The notes under the pieces were generated by a model, which saw only the letters and a list, made by a program, of their open reading frames with translations, made no database searches and had not been told where the DNA came from. The translations under genes and the position numbers were made by a program. Below, piece by piece: positions 34,505 through 47,115 of a stretch of DNA of 64,000 bases. The DNA lies in assembly GCA_037176905.1 (NCBI GenBank), contig JBBBWG010031975.1, positions 55,301 through 119,300 on the forward strand, read 5' to 3'. How positions within the stretch are numbered: the stretch's first letter is position 1; each line of letters starts with the position of its first letter. This DNA comes from Azolla pinnata (taxonomy: Eukaryota > Streptophyta > Polypodiopsida > Salviniales > Salviniaceae).

Positions 34505-36420
34505 TGCGATGTACGAATGAGGACCCCACGACAAAAAGACGCATCGACAGTTCCAAAGCTTCAAAAAGAATGCAGGTCTAAAGTAGATTGGCATGGCGAA
34601 TTCGGAGCCATAAGGGAATGTGTGGCTTTCTCTGCGGCAGAGGGCCGTACAGACCGATCGATCGATCAGCGCAGTATAGCACTGCACAGTAAGAATGGAC
34701 TCTTCTGCTCCCGTTCCAGCAAGCCGCATATGCTTCGGAAGATAGTCTTAGAACCTTCTTCATGTTTTGTTCGCTCTCTGCGTCTCTTCTTCATTGCATT
34801 TGTTGCAGAGACGCATTGCATTTGTCGCTTGGTCTGGCGCCTAGTCCTTATTGTTCACACATGGCTCCCTGATTTCACATATTTACGTATACGACTGGAG
34901 TACTCCGCAGCGGAGAACAGATGAACTATAGAACTATACGATTTAGGCTAAAGTCGCGGAGCAGACCTCCGAGCTTCAGAGTCCAGTTGATTCGATCGAG
35001 GCAATTACGAATGCAATGCAATTTTTATCGTGATAGCAACGCCTCGATTCATGCAGCGTTTGATACGACTGTCTACCTAGCTATCAGATAAAATGTCGAA
35101 TAATATCAGACTGACACCATATGCACCAATTGTTGGCTCATAGATGTAAGGTACCATCAATATGTGGGACATGGCACAGCACAGCTGATGTAATAGGACT
35201 CATCTGCAGATTCATGCACAATCCTCGCCAGTTACACTGATTTTGGCGCGATGAACTCCGATTCCTAGATGTACCAATGCTAAAACGAATTGACACCTTG
35301 GGATTTTTCTATTGTTTCGTGATCAACACTGTATATGAAGGAATTGCTTTGATTCATGTATATTTAGGAATTGCTTTGATTCTAGCTACACATTTGGATT
35401 TTGGCCTTCCAACTTTGCTAATTGATGTATAAAGTAATTATCAGCTTTGGACATCTCGCACAATTCTAAACCCTAATCACTAGGCCTTACTAAACTCTAA
35501 AAATCTCACTAATCCTCTCAGCAATTCGTAAACTGGAAACCTCGCTCCCCACTACATAACGACATCCCTAATCATGGCCTTACTTCCTACAACCTTCTTC
35601 CTAAACCCTACATAATATGTGCCTTAATCACTTGAAACTCCTCCCCGAAAACTTAATCGCTAATAATGTCACTAATCGCTTCACTAAACCTTAAACCTTG
35701 ATTGCCTCACGACTACCCTCGCCAAAACTATTTGAATAGATCTCGAAACCCTTCTAATCTCACCAATGATCTCTCTAAACCCCAATCGTCTCGCTAACCA
35801 ATCTCAATTAATTAAAACCCATGAAGCTAACCGTCGCATAGCCTTTAAAACCCTAATCACCTCCAAAGAATAGACCCAATAAACCATAGACCCAAGTAAT
35901 GGCATAGTATGCTGATCACATAGTCCTTTGTTTATATCGATGATCGATTCAACAAGAAAAGCAAAGAGGCCCCCAATTCCACACAGACATTATTCCTATT
36001 GCACGAAACAACATCAATCAGCACATAAAAAAGATATGCTTTGGGAAAGAGCCATTACAACATGTTTGTGTATGCTTGCGTATAAATAGCAAAGGAATAG
36101 TGCTATTGCAAAGAAGAAGATGGTCATGTCAGAAAAGACATGGTACGACACAAAAGGGCAGAATACAATCATAACATACCATACATACATTGCAGATATA
36201 TGCTTAGTTTTGCAGACAAACAAACACACAATCAATGGGATCCTCAAACATAATACATGAATCTACCTATCTATATCTATATACATGCATGCATACATAC
36301 AAACATACATACATCTCTTTCGGTCGGCGGCGGGTGGCGGCGGCGGCGAGGTGCCGACGGGGGAGGGACCCGTGTCGAATGGCGGCTTACTGCGATGCAT
36401 CATCATCCAGCATATGCAAT
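34505..36420. other. Intergenic region with degenerate AACCCTAA words
   Basis: From about 35455 to 35880 the sequence is full of decayed telomere-type words (CTAAACCCTAATCAC, AAACCCATGAAG). Short TACATACA repeats lie near 36280-36310. Open frames of 60-135 codons show no domain and are not annotated. Confidence 0.5.
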
Positions 36421-36423
36421 TGA

Positions 36424-36560
36424 TCAGGGTTTAGGGTTTAGGGATTAGGGATTAGGGTTTAGGGATTAGGGTTTAGGGGCTAGGGTTCAAGGGCTTAAGA
36501 GAGCTTAGGGCTTTAGGGATTCTGGTTCTCTAGGGTTTTAAGGATTTTAGGGTTGTTTGC
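36424..36560. repeat. TTTAGGG/GATTAGG telomere-type words beyond the CBS gene
   Basis: Runs of GGGTTTAGGGATTAGGG with drift lead up to the stop codon of the CBS gene at 36564. They lie downstream of the gene (minus strand), probably in its 3' untranslated region. Confidence 0.8.
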
Positions 36561-36563
36561 TCG

Positions 36564-38775
36564 CTACGGGGACGCATTATGCTTGATGTGGTTGAGGAAG
36601 AGGGTGAGAATGTCGGCGAATGTGACGATGCCGACGAGGGAATCATCGGGCTCGGTGACCCAGACATAGCTCTCGCGATGCGCTAGGGCTTGCATTATTA
36701 CGGCGATGAGGGAGCTCGTGCGCCTGCAGCAGATGGGGCTCGCGCTCATCCTCCACGGTTTCGGCGCCCAAATCATCATCTCCTCCTCCTCCTTCTTCTT
36801 CTTCACCATCATCATCGGCTTCGTCGAAGTGCTAGAATGGGCCTTGTTGCGCACACACTTGCCCCGATTCGGCCACTCGTGCGGAGCGGTGGGGCTCTCG
36901 GGTTCCTCCTCCTCCTCCTCCTCCTCCTCCTCGTTCTCGCTAGCCGATGATGATGAGGGTGATGATGATGAGGGTGATGATGTGTATGCATCTTCCGCCG
37001 CCCCCGGCCATGCATCGAGCTCATGGAAGATCTGCTCATAGTCTTCGATCATCTTCAGCGAATCAGCCGGTGGCGGTGATGGTGGCAATGATCGCAGCGG
37101 CGGCGATGGTGATGATGATGGCAATGATGATGGCGGTGGCAATGGCGATGATGGTGGCAATGATCGCAGCGGCGGCGATGGTGATGATGATGGCAATGAT
37201 GATGGCGATGGCGATGGCGATGATGATGAGGGTGATGGTGGTGGTGGTGGCGGCGGCGGTGATGGCAAGGATGATGATGATGGCGGTGGCGATGATGGCG
37301 ATGATGGCAGCGGCGGCGGCAACGATGGTGACGGCGATCGTGATGATGATGATGATGATGATGATGATGGTGGTGGTGATGAAGGTGATGATGGTGCTTG
37401 CGACGGCGGCGTCGGTGATGATGGCGACAGCGATGGCGATGATGGAGACGACGGCGATGATGATGGCGATGATGGCGGCGGCGGCGGCATCAGCTCCAGC
37501 TTCCTGCACAGCCTGAAGCACATGGCTCGCACGACGCAATCCATGGCAGGGAAAGCATTGCTGCTGCTATTGAAGCTGAAGCTGCTCCCATGGTGCTGGT
37601 AGAGATGCTGATGCTGATGCAGATGATGCTGATGGTGATGATGATGATGCTGATGCTGATGATGCTGATGCTGATGATGATGATGCTGATGATGATGATG
37701 ATGCTGATGATGCTGATGATGATGATGATGATGCTGATGATGCTGATGATGGTAGTAGTAGTAGTAGTAGGCACTGCTATTGCCCTGCAGCTGCTGCTGT
37801 TGCAGCTGAATGAAGGAGATGAACTCCCCCACCGACAGAGTCGCCATAGCCAGAGCTGCGCTCGAGCTGCTCGCAGTCATCGCGGAGCTCGAAACCTCCC
37901 CCACCAGCACCAGCTTCACCCTCCTCCCATCTCCATCTCCATCTCCATCTCCATCTCCATCTCCATCTCCATCGCCATCGCCATTGCTGCTCACCACCAC
38001 TGCGATTGCAGCTGAGCTCCTCCTGCCCTCGCCCTCGCCCTCGCCATGGCTATGGCTATGGCTATGGCTATGGCCCCCGCTCCTCATCATCTCCGCCAGC
38101 TTCCCTGCTTCCTCCCCCACCTCCACCGCCATGGCGCTTCTGATCAGCCCCAGCTCCTCGATCCCCATCCCCGGCAGTGGCGAGAACTCGGCGATGTAGC
38201 CCACCACGAACCTCATCACGTCCTCCTGCGTTAGCCAGCACCAGCTCCCTTCGCCATAGCCGCCACAGCAGCTCCGCCCACAAGAAGCAGAAGAAGAAGA
38301 AGACGGCGATGGCGATGGCGACCTGGGCCTGATTGGTACCACCAGATTCTCTGCACCCGCGGCTATGGCTTCCAACGCCTCTTGCAAGCTGCCCCAAACA
38401 AACAAAGCACCGCAGAAAACACCGTTGGTCTCGCAGCTGAGAAAACCTCTTCCAACAACAGAAGGTTCCAGGGTTTAGGGTTTAGGGTTTAGGATTTAGG
38501 GTTTAGGGTTTACGGTTTAGGGTTTAGGGTTTAGGGTTTAGGGTTTCGGGAGGATACCTTGCCTGAGGGTCCAGGCGCTGAACAAGGCGGCGAGAGGAGG
38601 AGCGGAGCTCGTCCTGCAGCACAGCGGAAATGGGAGCTTCCAGCGCCGCAGGAAGATCTCTGAGGCTCACCTCAGAGGCGAGGTAGCAGAGCAGGCGAAG
38701 CATGCAGACCTTCCCGATGCAGCGCCATGCCTCCTTCTCCTCCTCCTCCTCTTCCTCCTCCTTCTCCGACTCCTC

Positions 38776-38808
<33 letters not shown>

Positions 38809-38997
38809 AGGAAGAGGGAGATTGCTGGCTATGGCGGCGGCGCAGGAGCAGGCCCAGACGCTGAGCTCCGGGAGGTCGGGGCGCTGCTTCAGGAGGCGCA
38901 GGGCGTGGAGGACGGAGCAGGAAGAAGGGAGGCCGCAGAGGTATGGCTTTCCCAGCGTGAGGTCGCGAACCTCATGAGCGAGGAGGGCAATGGCCAT
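36564..38997 (-). CDS. CBS-domain protein, CBSX5/6-like, with long low-complexity inserts (754 aa)
   Basis: Minus-strand exons 38997-38558 and 38388-36564 join in phase 2 with good GT-AG sites. The start MAIALLAHEVRDLTLGKPYL and LSVWAC match plant CBSX5-like proteins. LVVPIRP, VMRFVVGYIAEFSPLP and VATL-like MATLSVGEFISF are further family blocks. The C-terminus carries a CBS half (SSLIAVIMQALAHRESYVWV, DSLVGIVTFADILTLF). The family is thought to sense adenine nucleotides or regulate redox partners; this subgroup's role is poorly known. Odd features: a Gln run (exon 1), a Glu run, (His-Ser)4, a (Gly-Asp)9 run at about 283-301, a His/Gln block at about 360-413, and a Pro/Ser block of more than 130 residues. 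The total is much longer than usual for the family. The frame stays open through all of these, which argues that the protein is made. Confidence 0.8.
38389..38557. repeat. AAACCCT telomere-type run inside the CBS gene intron
   Basis: About ten near-perfect (TTTAGGG)n units at 38470-38550 lie immediately inside the intron donor. On the gene strand they read AAACCCT, a CT-rich sequence compatible with splicing. Confidence 0.9.
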
Positions 38998-39039
38998 GCA
39001 ATAGCAGGAGCAGCGGAAGCAGAAGCAGACGGAAGAAGG

Positions 39040-39660
39040 AAGGAAAGAAAGAAGAAGAAGAAGAGGAAGAGGAAGGAGAAGAGGAAGAAGAAGAAGGAGA
39101 AGAAGAAGAAGAAGAAGAAGAAGACGAGCTGAGCTGAGCTGCTCTGTGCAGAGGTCGCGGCTATGGCGACGGAAGCTCTGTCGACGAGGAAGACGACGAC
39201 GACGACGACGACGAAGAAGAAGAAGAAGAAGACTGAAGAATGACGAAAACGCCTGCTTTTTTGTGCTTTTTGCGTTTTGGCGCGGGGCCCGCTTTTTCGC
39301 GCCCTTTTCCCTGCTTTTCCCGCCTTTTCCCCGCCGGCGCTTTTTGCTTTTTCGTCCAGCTGGCGCGCCCTTTTTGTTTTTTGCCTTTTTCCTTCTTTTT
39401 TTTTCCCCTTTTTTCCTTTTTGTTTTTCGATTGTTTTTTCTTTTTTTCCTTGCCCTTTTTTTTTTTTTGCATTTCTTTACTTTTTCTTTTTGTCTTCTTA
39501 AAAAATCACGGCCCCTTTTTTGTTTTTCTTCTGAAGCCAGTGAAAAAAAAAAAACACAAATAACAAAAAAAAAACAAATAACAAAAGCCCCCGGAAACCT
39601 TTTCTTTGTCCATTTGGGGAAATTTTATTTCCCTCGAAAAAACAAAATGTCTCGAACGGC
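39040..39660. promoter_or_regulatory. Probable promoter/leader of the CBS gene, simple-sequence rich
   Basis: The 200 bp before the start codon (minus gene) are (GAA)n-like purine repeats, a likely CT-rich leader. Farther upstream, 39250-39600 is T- and C-rich with E2F-like words TTTGGCGC (near 39276) and TTTTCCCGCC (near 39316). There is no coding evidence despite long Phe- and Arg-rich open frames. Confidence 0.4.
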
Positions 39661-39664
39661 CCAG

Positions 39665-40490
39665 GATTAGGGTTAGGGTTAGGGTTAGGGTTAGGGTTAG
39701 GTCTAGAATGAGTTATAGCTAGGGCCTCGCAGGATTAGGGTTAGGGTTAGGGTTAGGGTTAGAGTGAGTTATGGCTAGGGCCTCGCAGGATTAGGGTTAG
39801 GGTTAGAGTGGGTTAGAGTTAGGGCCTCGCAGGATTAGGGTTAGGGCTAGGGTTAGGGTTAGAGTGAGTTATGGCTAGGGCCTCGCAGGATTAGGGTTAG
39901 GGTTAGAGTGGGTTAGGGTTAGGGCCTCACAGGATTTGGGTTAGGGCTAGGGTTAGGGTTAGAGTGAGTTATGGCTAGGGCCTCGCAGGATTAGGGTTTA
40001 GGGTTAGGGCTTAAGCCTGCTCGTGGCTTGGCCTAAAGTTAGGATTAGGGTTAGGGTTAGGGCTAGGGCTAGGGTCTGTACCCTCCTCGCGGCTTGGCCC
40101 ATGATTAGGGTTAGGGCTGGGGTTATGAGTGAGTTAGGGCTAAGGTCTGTACCCTGCTCACAGCTTGGCCCAGGATTAGGGTTAGGGTTAGGGTTAGGGC
40201 TTAAGCTCTATACCCTCCTCTGTGGATTGGCCCAGGATTAGGGGTAGGGTTACGGTTAGGGTTAGCCTCCTAGTGGCTTGGCCTAAAGTTAGGGTTAGGG
40301 TTAGGGCTGGGGCTAGCCTGTGGCCTGGCCTAAAGTTAGGGTTAGGGCTAGGGTTAGGGTCTGTACCCTTGGCCCAAGATTAGGGTTAGGGTTAGGGTTA
40401 GGGTCTGTACCCTTGGCCCAAGATTAGAGTTAGGGTTAGGGTTAGGGTCTGTGCCCTTGGCCCAAGATTAGGGTTAGGGTTATCGATGCA
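39665..40490. repeat. TTAGGG-type interstitial array with higher-order units
   Basis: Repeated 6-bp TTAGGG, not the 7-bp plant TTTAGGG, makes up most of this region. Runs of two to five units alternate with phrases such as GAGTTATGGCTAGGGCCTCG and later GTCTGTACCCTTGGCCCAAG. The repeats are degenerate and lie between genes, so they are interstitial. Confidence 0.9.
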
Positions 40491-43400
40491 TCGATGGTGC
40501 ATGTGTGATTATATCGCGATGCACACGCAATGCATATCGGTGCCGATTTTTTCCAAGGAAAAGAACCGCGAGGTACTGAGATCATCATATGTGCGAAAAT
40601 GAAGCAAGTACGCATGCGGGTACAAGTGGACGTGCCGCAATCAATCGGAGCAATTAAAAGGATCATTACCGTGCCCCCTGATTATTGACGTAGACGTAGC
40701 GATTCCAATGTAATGTTGGGCAGGTCGGTTGATCGCAACAGTAATCACGTCTCCTGCAATCGGATCACCTACCGATCGTAATGGGCGAGTCGATCGTAGG
40801 AATTAGTCGCCGGTTTTGGATCAATCAGCAGCTGGACCGCATATGCTATCTGGCGATCGACCTCCATCTGATTTGCTTTAAAAAATAGCGCGCGATCGAT
40901 CGATTAACGCCAAATCAATGAATCGTGGGCTGTTTTTAACAGCAAACCTACTGAATCGATCGACGCTCGATTACTTGATCGCCACCAGATTAACGCGTTG
41001 ATCAATTGATTAGATCCTAGAATGACTAATAACTTCTAATCGTGGAACGCAGCATAAGGGAATCGGTCGGGATCAATTAGTGGGGACCGAGTAGAAGTAA
41101 AGTCAATTACTAACGAAATTAATTTGGTGCCGCTTTTTTAGTGAAGGACAAGATTATGCGTTGCTTTGTAATTTGCGATTTCAAGGGGCGTTAAAATGTA
41201 ATTTATAATTCTGTTAAGCATATTGTATATACGTATATACGTATATACGTATTTGTATATATAGCCTTTTTGAGGGAATTAGGCGGTCATGATCGCTCGA
41301 TCAACTTCATCCAACAGTGGAGGCGCAACTGCAGAGTATGCATGTATCGATCTATATACATGCATATACACGGTATTCCCGCGGATAAATCTGCACTCAT
41401 TTTAAGTTTGCCATTCAAATAAGTCCACATTTCAGCACCAGAACCACTTGCTATGTTGCAAAACAGAAGGAGACAGACAGGAGACAGACGATGGTTCCTT
41501 CACGGAATCTAGAATTTCTGAGCTCTGCAAATCATTCAGTCGGCGACCAGCACCCTTTTTTTTTGCCCTTTTTTCTGATGCGATACTAATTTCTACGCAT
41601 TTCCTAAATAATGGAAGCTCAATCGGAGGAGATTTAAGTGTGAGCCAGAGTAATAAATAGGAGTGATACAAACCGGTCGATGAAGGAAGCTGCAACTTAT
41701 CAATCGCCGCGAATAAGAAAAAAGAACTTACTGTTAAGTGGCCCCTAAGGATAACTCCGTCCCTCGAATAAGTTCGCAAAAAATTCTGAGGATCAAATTG
41801 TAGAGAAATCTGTATATATGATATGGCCTTTCTTCTGAGTGATCGACTTTACACCGACTCGGGCCGTATAATCTACTGCAACGACATGTACGTACTCTAT
41901 TTTGACGTAATGTTTACGGTTTAGGGCTCAGGGTTTAGCTGGCCCAGGGGTGCAACATGGAATATAAATAGATTGACAGATTGACTGATCGATCGCCAAG
42001 ATAGACCAGAGATGTCTTCCGGATGCTGTCCACGGACTCGATCGAAACCGATGCTGTCCACGAACTCGATCGAAATCGACACTGTTCATGAACTCGATTG
42101 AAATCGATACTGTTCATGAACTCGATTGAAATCGATACGTACAGACGTTAGTTAGCTAGCTGGGATCGAATAGTGGCACAACGATTCGTAACATCGATGC
42201 GTCGATCGGTGGACCAGCTTGCAACTCTTTTGGGCACTACTTGCTTCATGCGTTGCGATGAGCCAATCGGCGACGGCAATCAGCTTGTACTTCATCGTGC
42301 GATCAGCTCATGATCCGGAATCGATGGATGAAGTACGATTTGCACGCCATAAAATCTTTCCGGTAGCTACGTACCGATCTTTACGATTCGGGAGCCGCAA
42401 TAAGTTTAGCTTCAGATTGTAGCTCGATCTATTCGATTCATCAAAGTTGGTAATCTTGGAATCTAATTAACCGATCGACGAGCTGATTTGGTGTTAATCA
42501 AGCAATCGAGCGATAATCAATTAGCTATTTTTTATGCTCATCGAGCTCGCAATTAATTGATTTGGTGTTAAATCAATCGATCGCGCGTTAGTTTCTAAAA
42601 CTAGGTGTGCATTTGTAATTTTGTTATGCGTTTTTTTGGTAATTCTCCCTATTCCAGATTAAATGCACTAAATCAGCTGTAAATCTTAATCTGTGGATTA
42701 GTAGCTGTTCAAGCTTCGATTTCTTCCACATCGAATACTTTTTTCACAAAAAAAACAATTGCCGTAGATGCTTTTTCCGTTTAGCTAACTTGTAGATCTA
42801 TAATATCGACTCATTGATGCTTTCAGCATGTGAAATTAGTCCGTCGTTGAATTCTATGGCATATAATCATATATATAATCGTATATCATAGCAAGCAGCA
42901 ACTGAATTCCATCCACATGCGAATTAAGGAACATACGAATGCAATATACGCGCATTAATGATCACCCAAAAAAGAATTAGCGGATCAAGCGCATATCAAT
43001 CGTGACATCGACTACTGCAACGGGTCCACTATCATTATACGATATCCGTGACGATTTCGATTCGTACATTGAAACATTCCGATCGCGGATTAGTTCCGAT
43101 ACGAATACAGAGGACGAAAGCGGGCCGTAATAATATTATCGGTCAGAAATTAGAGAAGCCGGATGATCCCAGACTCCGCGATTGCCACGTCTGTATTAAG
43201 ATGATCGATGTCCCAGTTCCGATTCGCTTTCGCTTTTGTGATCACACCTTCCACATGAGAGCAAAATGATAGTGGACCCGACGTAGAATGCATAAGCGAT
43301 CGCATCGGAAAGCTGGCATTGCTCAATCGATGTACCACCGCCACATGTGGAAAATTATAGTTCAAACGGAGCATTGGCCCACTCGATGATCGACGTCTGG

Positions 43401-44890
43401 AGGAGATCGTTCGTTTCCTCCACGGTTAAATTAGTTATATGTCGAAGTTTGTCTGAATGATTCTTTGTAGCCTTTGTGGCAGTTTGCATGTTCACTGATC
43501 AAAAGAATATCTGTTTGGAAACAAAATGTTAGTTTGGTCCTGCATGTTTTACTTTTATCTCCATATAAATGGCCTTTGATTATCCCCTCATATGAATTCA
43601 ATGAGAATCATGTGTTTGAACAGTAGTGAACATGCACCACATTCAGAAGCAACAATTACAAGCCTTTGCGCAAAGTTTCGAGCAATATTTTCTTGAGCCA
43701 CATCTATGAGCGATATGTTTTTGAGCGATCGCTTGATAGCCCAACTATTCTACGATTCATTTTCTCCTCGACGTTATTAAAACCAACTCTAGTGGAAATT
43801 GATTATATGATTATCGTTTAAGGGCCCAACTCTAGTGGAAATTGATTATATGATTATCGTTTAGGGGCCCAACTCTAGTGGAAATTGATTAAATCCCAAA
43901 GGTCAGATGACGCTATGAAGCCATGATTGTTTGATGACTCATTATGATCATCCATGCCATTATCGTAATCCAAGTCACATAGTTGTGAAATTTCCAAAGA
44001 AAAAACCTCTAATCCATGCAACTAATTATAAACCAAATCAATTGCTAACTTACTTTGATGTTTGTAGCCCTAAATTCAGTCAAATCCGATAACCGTTTTT
44101 GATTAATCTAGTCAACCTTCTGAATATGTAGGGCCCAATTCTAAAGTTGTAAATCCCTTTGATTTTAATGCACATAACAACCTTGCTTGTCATCGAGTTG
44201 GAAGATGAGAAAATCATTCAAAGAGAATATTTATTTTTGATGTAATGTTCTCTCTTTCTGTTTTGAAAAGTTGCAAGTTGGTTGGATAGGAACAATGGAA
44301 TAGACTTACGACGCTTTGCGTAACCTATAGAATAATCTCCTGCACCCATTAATGCCAACAAACATTACTAATGGACGCTAATGTTCTCAATTCCACAACA
44401 ATTCCGCCAACATGATCTAGCCAAACCGTTTGAGTTAACGCCAATTTTGAGTACAATTTTGTGTCAAATATCGAGGAGAATTAGGTTTTGGGAGATGTTG
44501 AAAGAGTGAATTTTCTGAGCCCGAGTTGAACTCGATCGTAAACGAGCCAATCGCATGTCTTTTAAGCCCAACGAGAAAAAGTACGAGGAATAGTTTTTGT
44601 TGTTTATCCTTCAACACGGCTTGGATATTTGGTTTCGTATAAATGGATGTTTTGATCTATAGCGAGAGGTCGTAGATTAATGGCTTGCTCAACAAATAGG
44701 TTTTACAATTAAAATAAAAAAGATCTAAATCATCTCGTAGGCAAAATAATGAATCTCGATATTGATATGAATAGACTTTACGAGATTCAAATCAGCTGCG
44801 AGACATTTGAAAGCACAAGTGGCCATCATAAGCGATTCAGACCCAACAAAATCAATTTCTGGTGATTGAGTGCAGGCTTTCCAAGGCACA
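40490..44890. other. Gene-poor region with small repeats
   Basis: Fragments related to the 34080-34492 MITE lie at about 40905-41215 and 42470-42650 (GGTAATTCTCCC end). A palindromic GTATATAC run is at 41225-41255. Inverted copies of GGGTCCACTATCATT occur at about 43020-43036 and 43265-43280. A 43-bp tandem repeat (CCAACTCTAGTGG…) begins at 43783, 43826 and 43869. Open frames up to 115 codons have no domain. Confidence 0.55.
42025..42136. repeat. Four-copy 28-bp tandem repeat
   Basis: Units start at 42025, 42053, 42081 and 42109, each like ACTGTTCATGAACTCGATTG plus AAATCGAT. Copies 3 and 4 are identical, and 1 and 2 diverge slightly. It is noncoding as far as can be seen. Confidence 0.9.
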
Positions 44891-45990
44891 ACGCGAGAGA
44901 TAAGGCCTTAAAGATCAAGCAACTGCCTTTCTGTGCTTCAATTTAAGAAAGTCGAAACGTGTTATGAGAAATGTGGGGCTTTGACGCGATCTTAAGTCTT
45001 GACTACACGAAAGTGAGGTTCTTGTGATCGTTATAAACAATGACGGCCTGATGAGGCAAACAACAAAGGATGACATTGTTGAAATGAATCTAGATTGGCA
45101 AAATCTCTCTGTCCTGATTCTAATAATTAATTTTTGTGGCTCTAAGCTTGCATGAATGAAATACAATTAGACGTAGCTTCTATTGTCTATATTCTGCTAC
45201 AATATTCCTCCTAATGAAAAATCAAAAGCATTAATTTTGCTGATGGAAGGTTTAGATAAGATGTTAGCATGCACTGAGAGAGGGGCTAAAGTAAATGTTT
45301 GCTTTAAATGATCAAAATCTTCAATTTCACTATGGCTTCATGAACATGATTTGCTATTTCAAGTAAAGTTTTATCATGAGCGACATTGTAATCTTTAATT
45401 TATTCTTGATTAATCTATGGTAGATCAAATTTTCAAATCCTAAGAAACGTTGAATGTCTAGCACTAAATGAGATGTTTGCCGATTTAAACTTAATTAATG
45501 AGCCTGAATGGTGTTAATACTTGTATACTCTAATTTGTATCCATATCGAGTTCGGGAAGTAGCATTTACCTTATCAAAGACATCGACGAAAATTGTTCTT
45601 GATAATTTATTGGTTAAAGTGTTGTGGATAGAGAAAGCAGATCGGCTGGGGTTAGACACAAAGAGCAAACTAAGATATAACAAAAACAAAACTTAAGATT
45701 TCGTAACTCACCTTGTTCGCCTTGACTGGAATCAAGGTGAACTCTTGTATTTATACAAAAGCACATCTAGAAAATCTTTTCTAGAAAGTGCGTGCAGTGG
45801 CTTCAAGAAAGCTCTAGATCTTCGGGGGCTTTCTCGAAGTTTTCTAAAATCGTTGCTCTTCTTTGTCCCCTCCTTTGAATATATAGAAAATCTGTCGTAT
45901 CCCTTCTTTGTTGTCAGATCCTAGAGTAGAACCGTGTTTCTTTGCTCCACCGCCTTCCAACAGGTTCTCCATTTAGTCCAATGTTGGGTT
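44890..45990 (-). mobile_element. Decayed Ty3/gypsy pol (reverse transcriptase-RNase H) with LTR-like flank
   Basis: Translated on the minus strand, with stops and frame changes, 45480-45180 gives DIQRFLGFENL and FDHLKQTFTLAPLSV followed by DFSLGGIL, which match the gypsy RT connection. Then VYNDHKNLTFV (about 45035) matches the RNase H TDHKNL motif. At 45720-45770 the phrase CACCTTGTTCGCCTTGACTG with a minus-strand TATAAATAC box is shared with the LTR-like sequence at 32680-32725. There are many in-frame stops, so this is a dead fragment. Confidence 0.65.
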
Positions 45991-46079
45991 CCTTGCGAAG
46001 CCCGATTCATCTCATCCTATCGGTTCATTCCCGCTTTTCAGAGGCTAGGTATCGACATGGTTCGGTTTGGTTCAAATTG

Positions 46080-46560
46080 GTTTAGGAAATCCTAAGACAA
46101 ATCGTTTAAACCTAAACCATTTAAGAAATGCCAAACTTGAACCCGTTTTCAAACCAATTTGGTCTAAACCGGTTAAGCCCAAACCAATTAAGCCCAAACC
46201 GGTTAGGCCTAAATCAGTTAAGCTCAAATCAATTTAGCTGAATTAGTTCAACTCACCTTGTATTTTAGTTGACTTCCAATTTTGTTTAATATTGCATTTT
46301 ATGTCATTAGGTTTCAAATTTCAATTTTTTAGTTTGCAAATAAGTTCGGAGCCGGTTATGAAACCGGCTTGGCACTAGTCATGGAATCGATTTGGAGCCA
46401 TTTACAGATTAGCTTGGAGCCGGTTAAGCCGAATTGGCCATACCTCAAATTCAAACCAAACCTAAACCAAATTGTTTAAAAATCTCGAAGCTAAACTAGA
46501 CCAAACTAAACCACTAAACCCAGTAAGTTGCTTTAAATTGGTTAAACAATTCGGTTTGGG
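46080..46560. repeat. Degenerate AACCGGTT(AA)GCCCAAACC-type repeat
   Basis: Short words around AACCGGTT and AAACCAATT recur in loosely tandem fashion. The words are partly palindromic. No coding content is seen. Confidence 0.55.
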
Positions 46561-46609
46561 TTCAATCCGGTTATTGCCTCTCGTAAAAAAATGGCCTGAA
46601 ATCCATCTC

Positions 46610-46975
46610 CAGTTTGCTTGCTCCAATCTTCAGAAGCAGGTAACTCCCCCCAAAGTATCTACATCCCAAATCTGGAATCTACATTTTTTCTGGGAGCCCT
46701 TCTTCTTTTTCTACTACTACTACTACCTCTACAGAAGCAGGTAGCTCCCCCAGAGTATCTACATCCCAATTCTGGAATCTTCATTTTTTATGGGAGCCCT
46801 TCTTCTTCTTCTTCAGAAACATCTGGAATCTACATTTTTTCTGGGAGCTCTTCTTCTTCTTCTTCAGAAGCAGGTAGCTCCCTAGAATCGCATTCTGGAA
46901 TCTGGAATCTGCATTTTTTCTGGGAGCCCTTCTTCTTCTTCTTCTTCTTCTTCTTCTTCTTCTTCAGAAGACAGT
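46610..46975. repeat. Tandem repeat upstream of GET4
   Basis: Units combine CAGAAGCAGGTAGCTCCC, a TCTACATCCCAA-type phrase, TCTGGAATCTACATTTTTTC, TGGGAGCCC and a TTC run. Four irregular copies (spacing about 60-120 bp) end about 140 bp before the GET4 start codon. The array probably overlaps the promoter or leader. Confidence 0.8.
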
Positions 46976-47115
46976 ACTTGGCAGAAGGGTATTATTGCTA
47001 TTCCGAAAACCTATGGAGTAAAGAAATCCTGTGTGCTCAAAGTGTTTTTTTTCCTTCGGATCGATCGAGGCTGAGGTCTGTCTGCTCTGCTTCCGTCCTA
47101 AAAAAACCCCAAAGG

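Noticed and set aside
36690-38234. Met/Ala/Ile/His-rich frames on both strands opposite the CBS gene
   Set aside because: All mirror the GAT/GGC/CAT microsatellites inside the CBS coding exon.
39146-39670. Phe- and Arg-rich open frames upstream of the CBS gene
   Set aside because: They translate T-rich and GAC/GAA repeats in a likely promoter.
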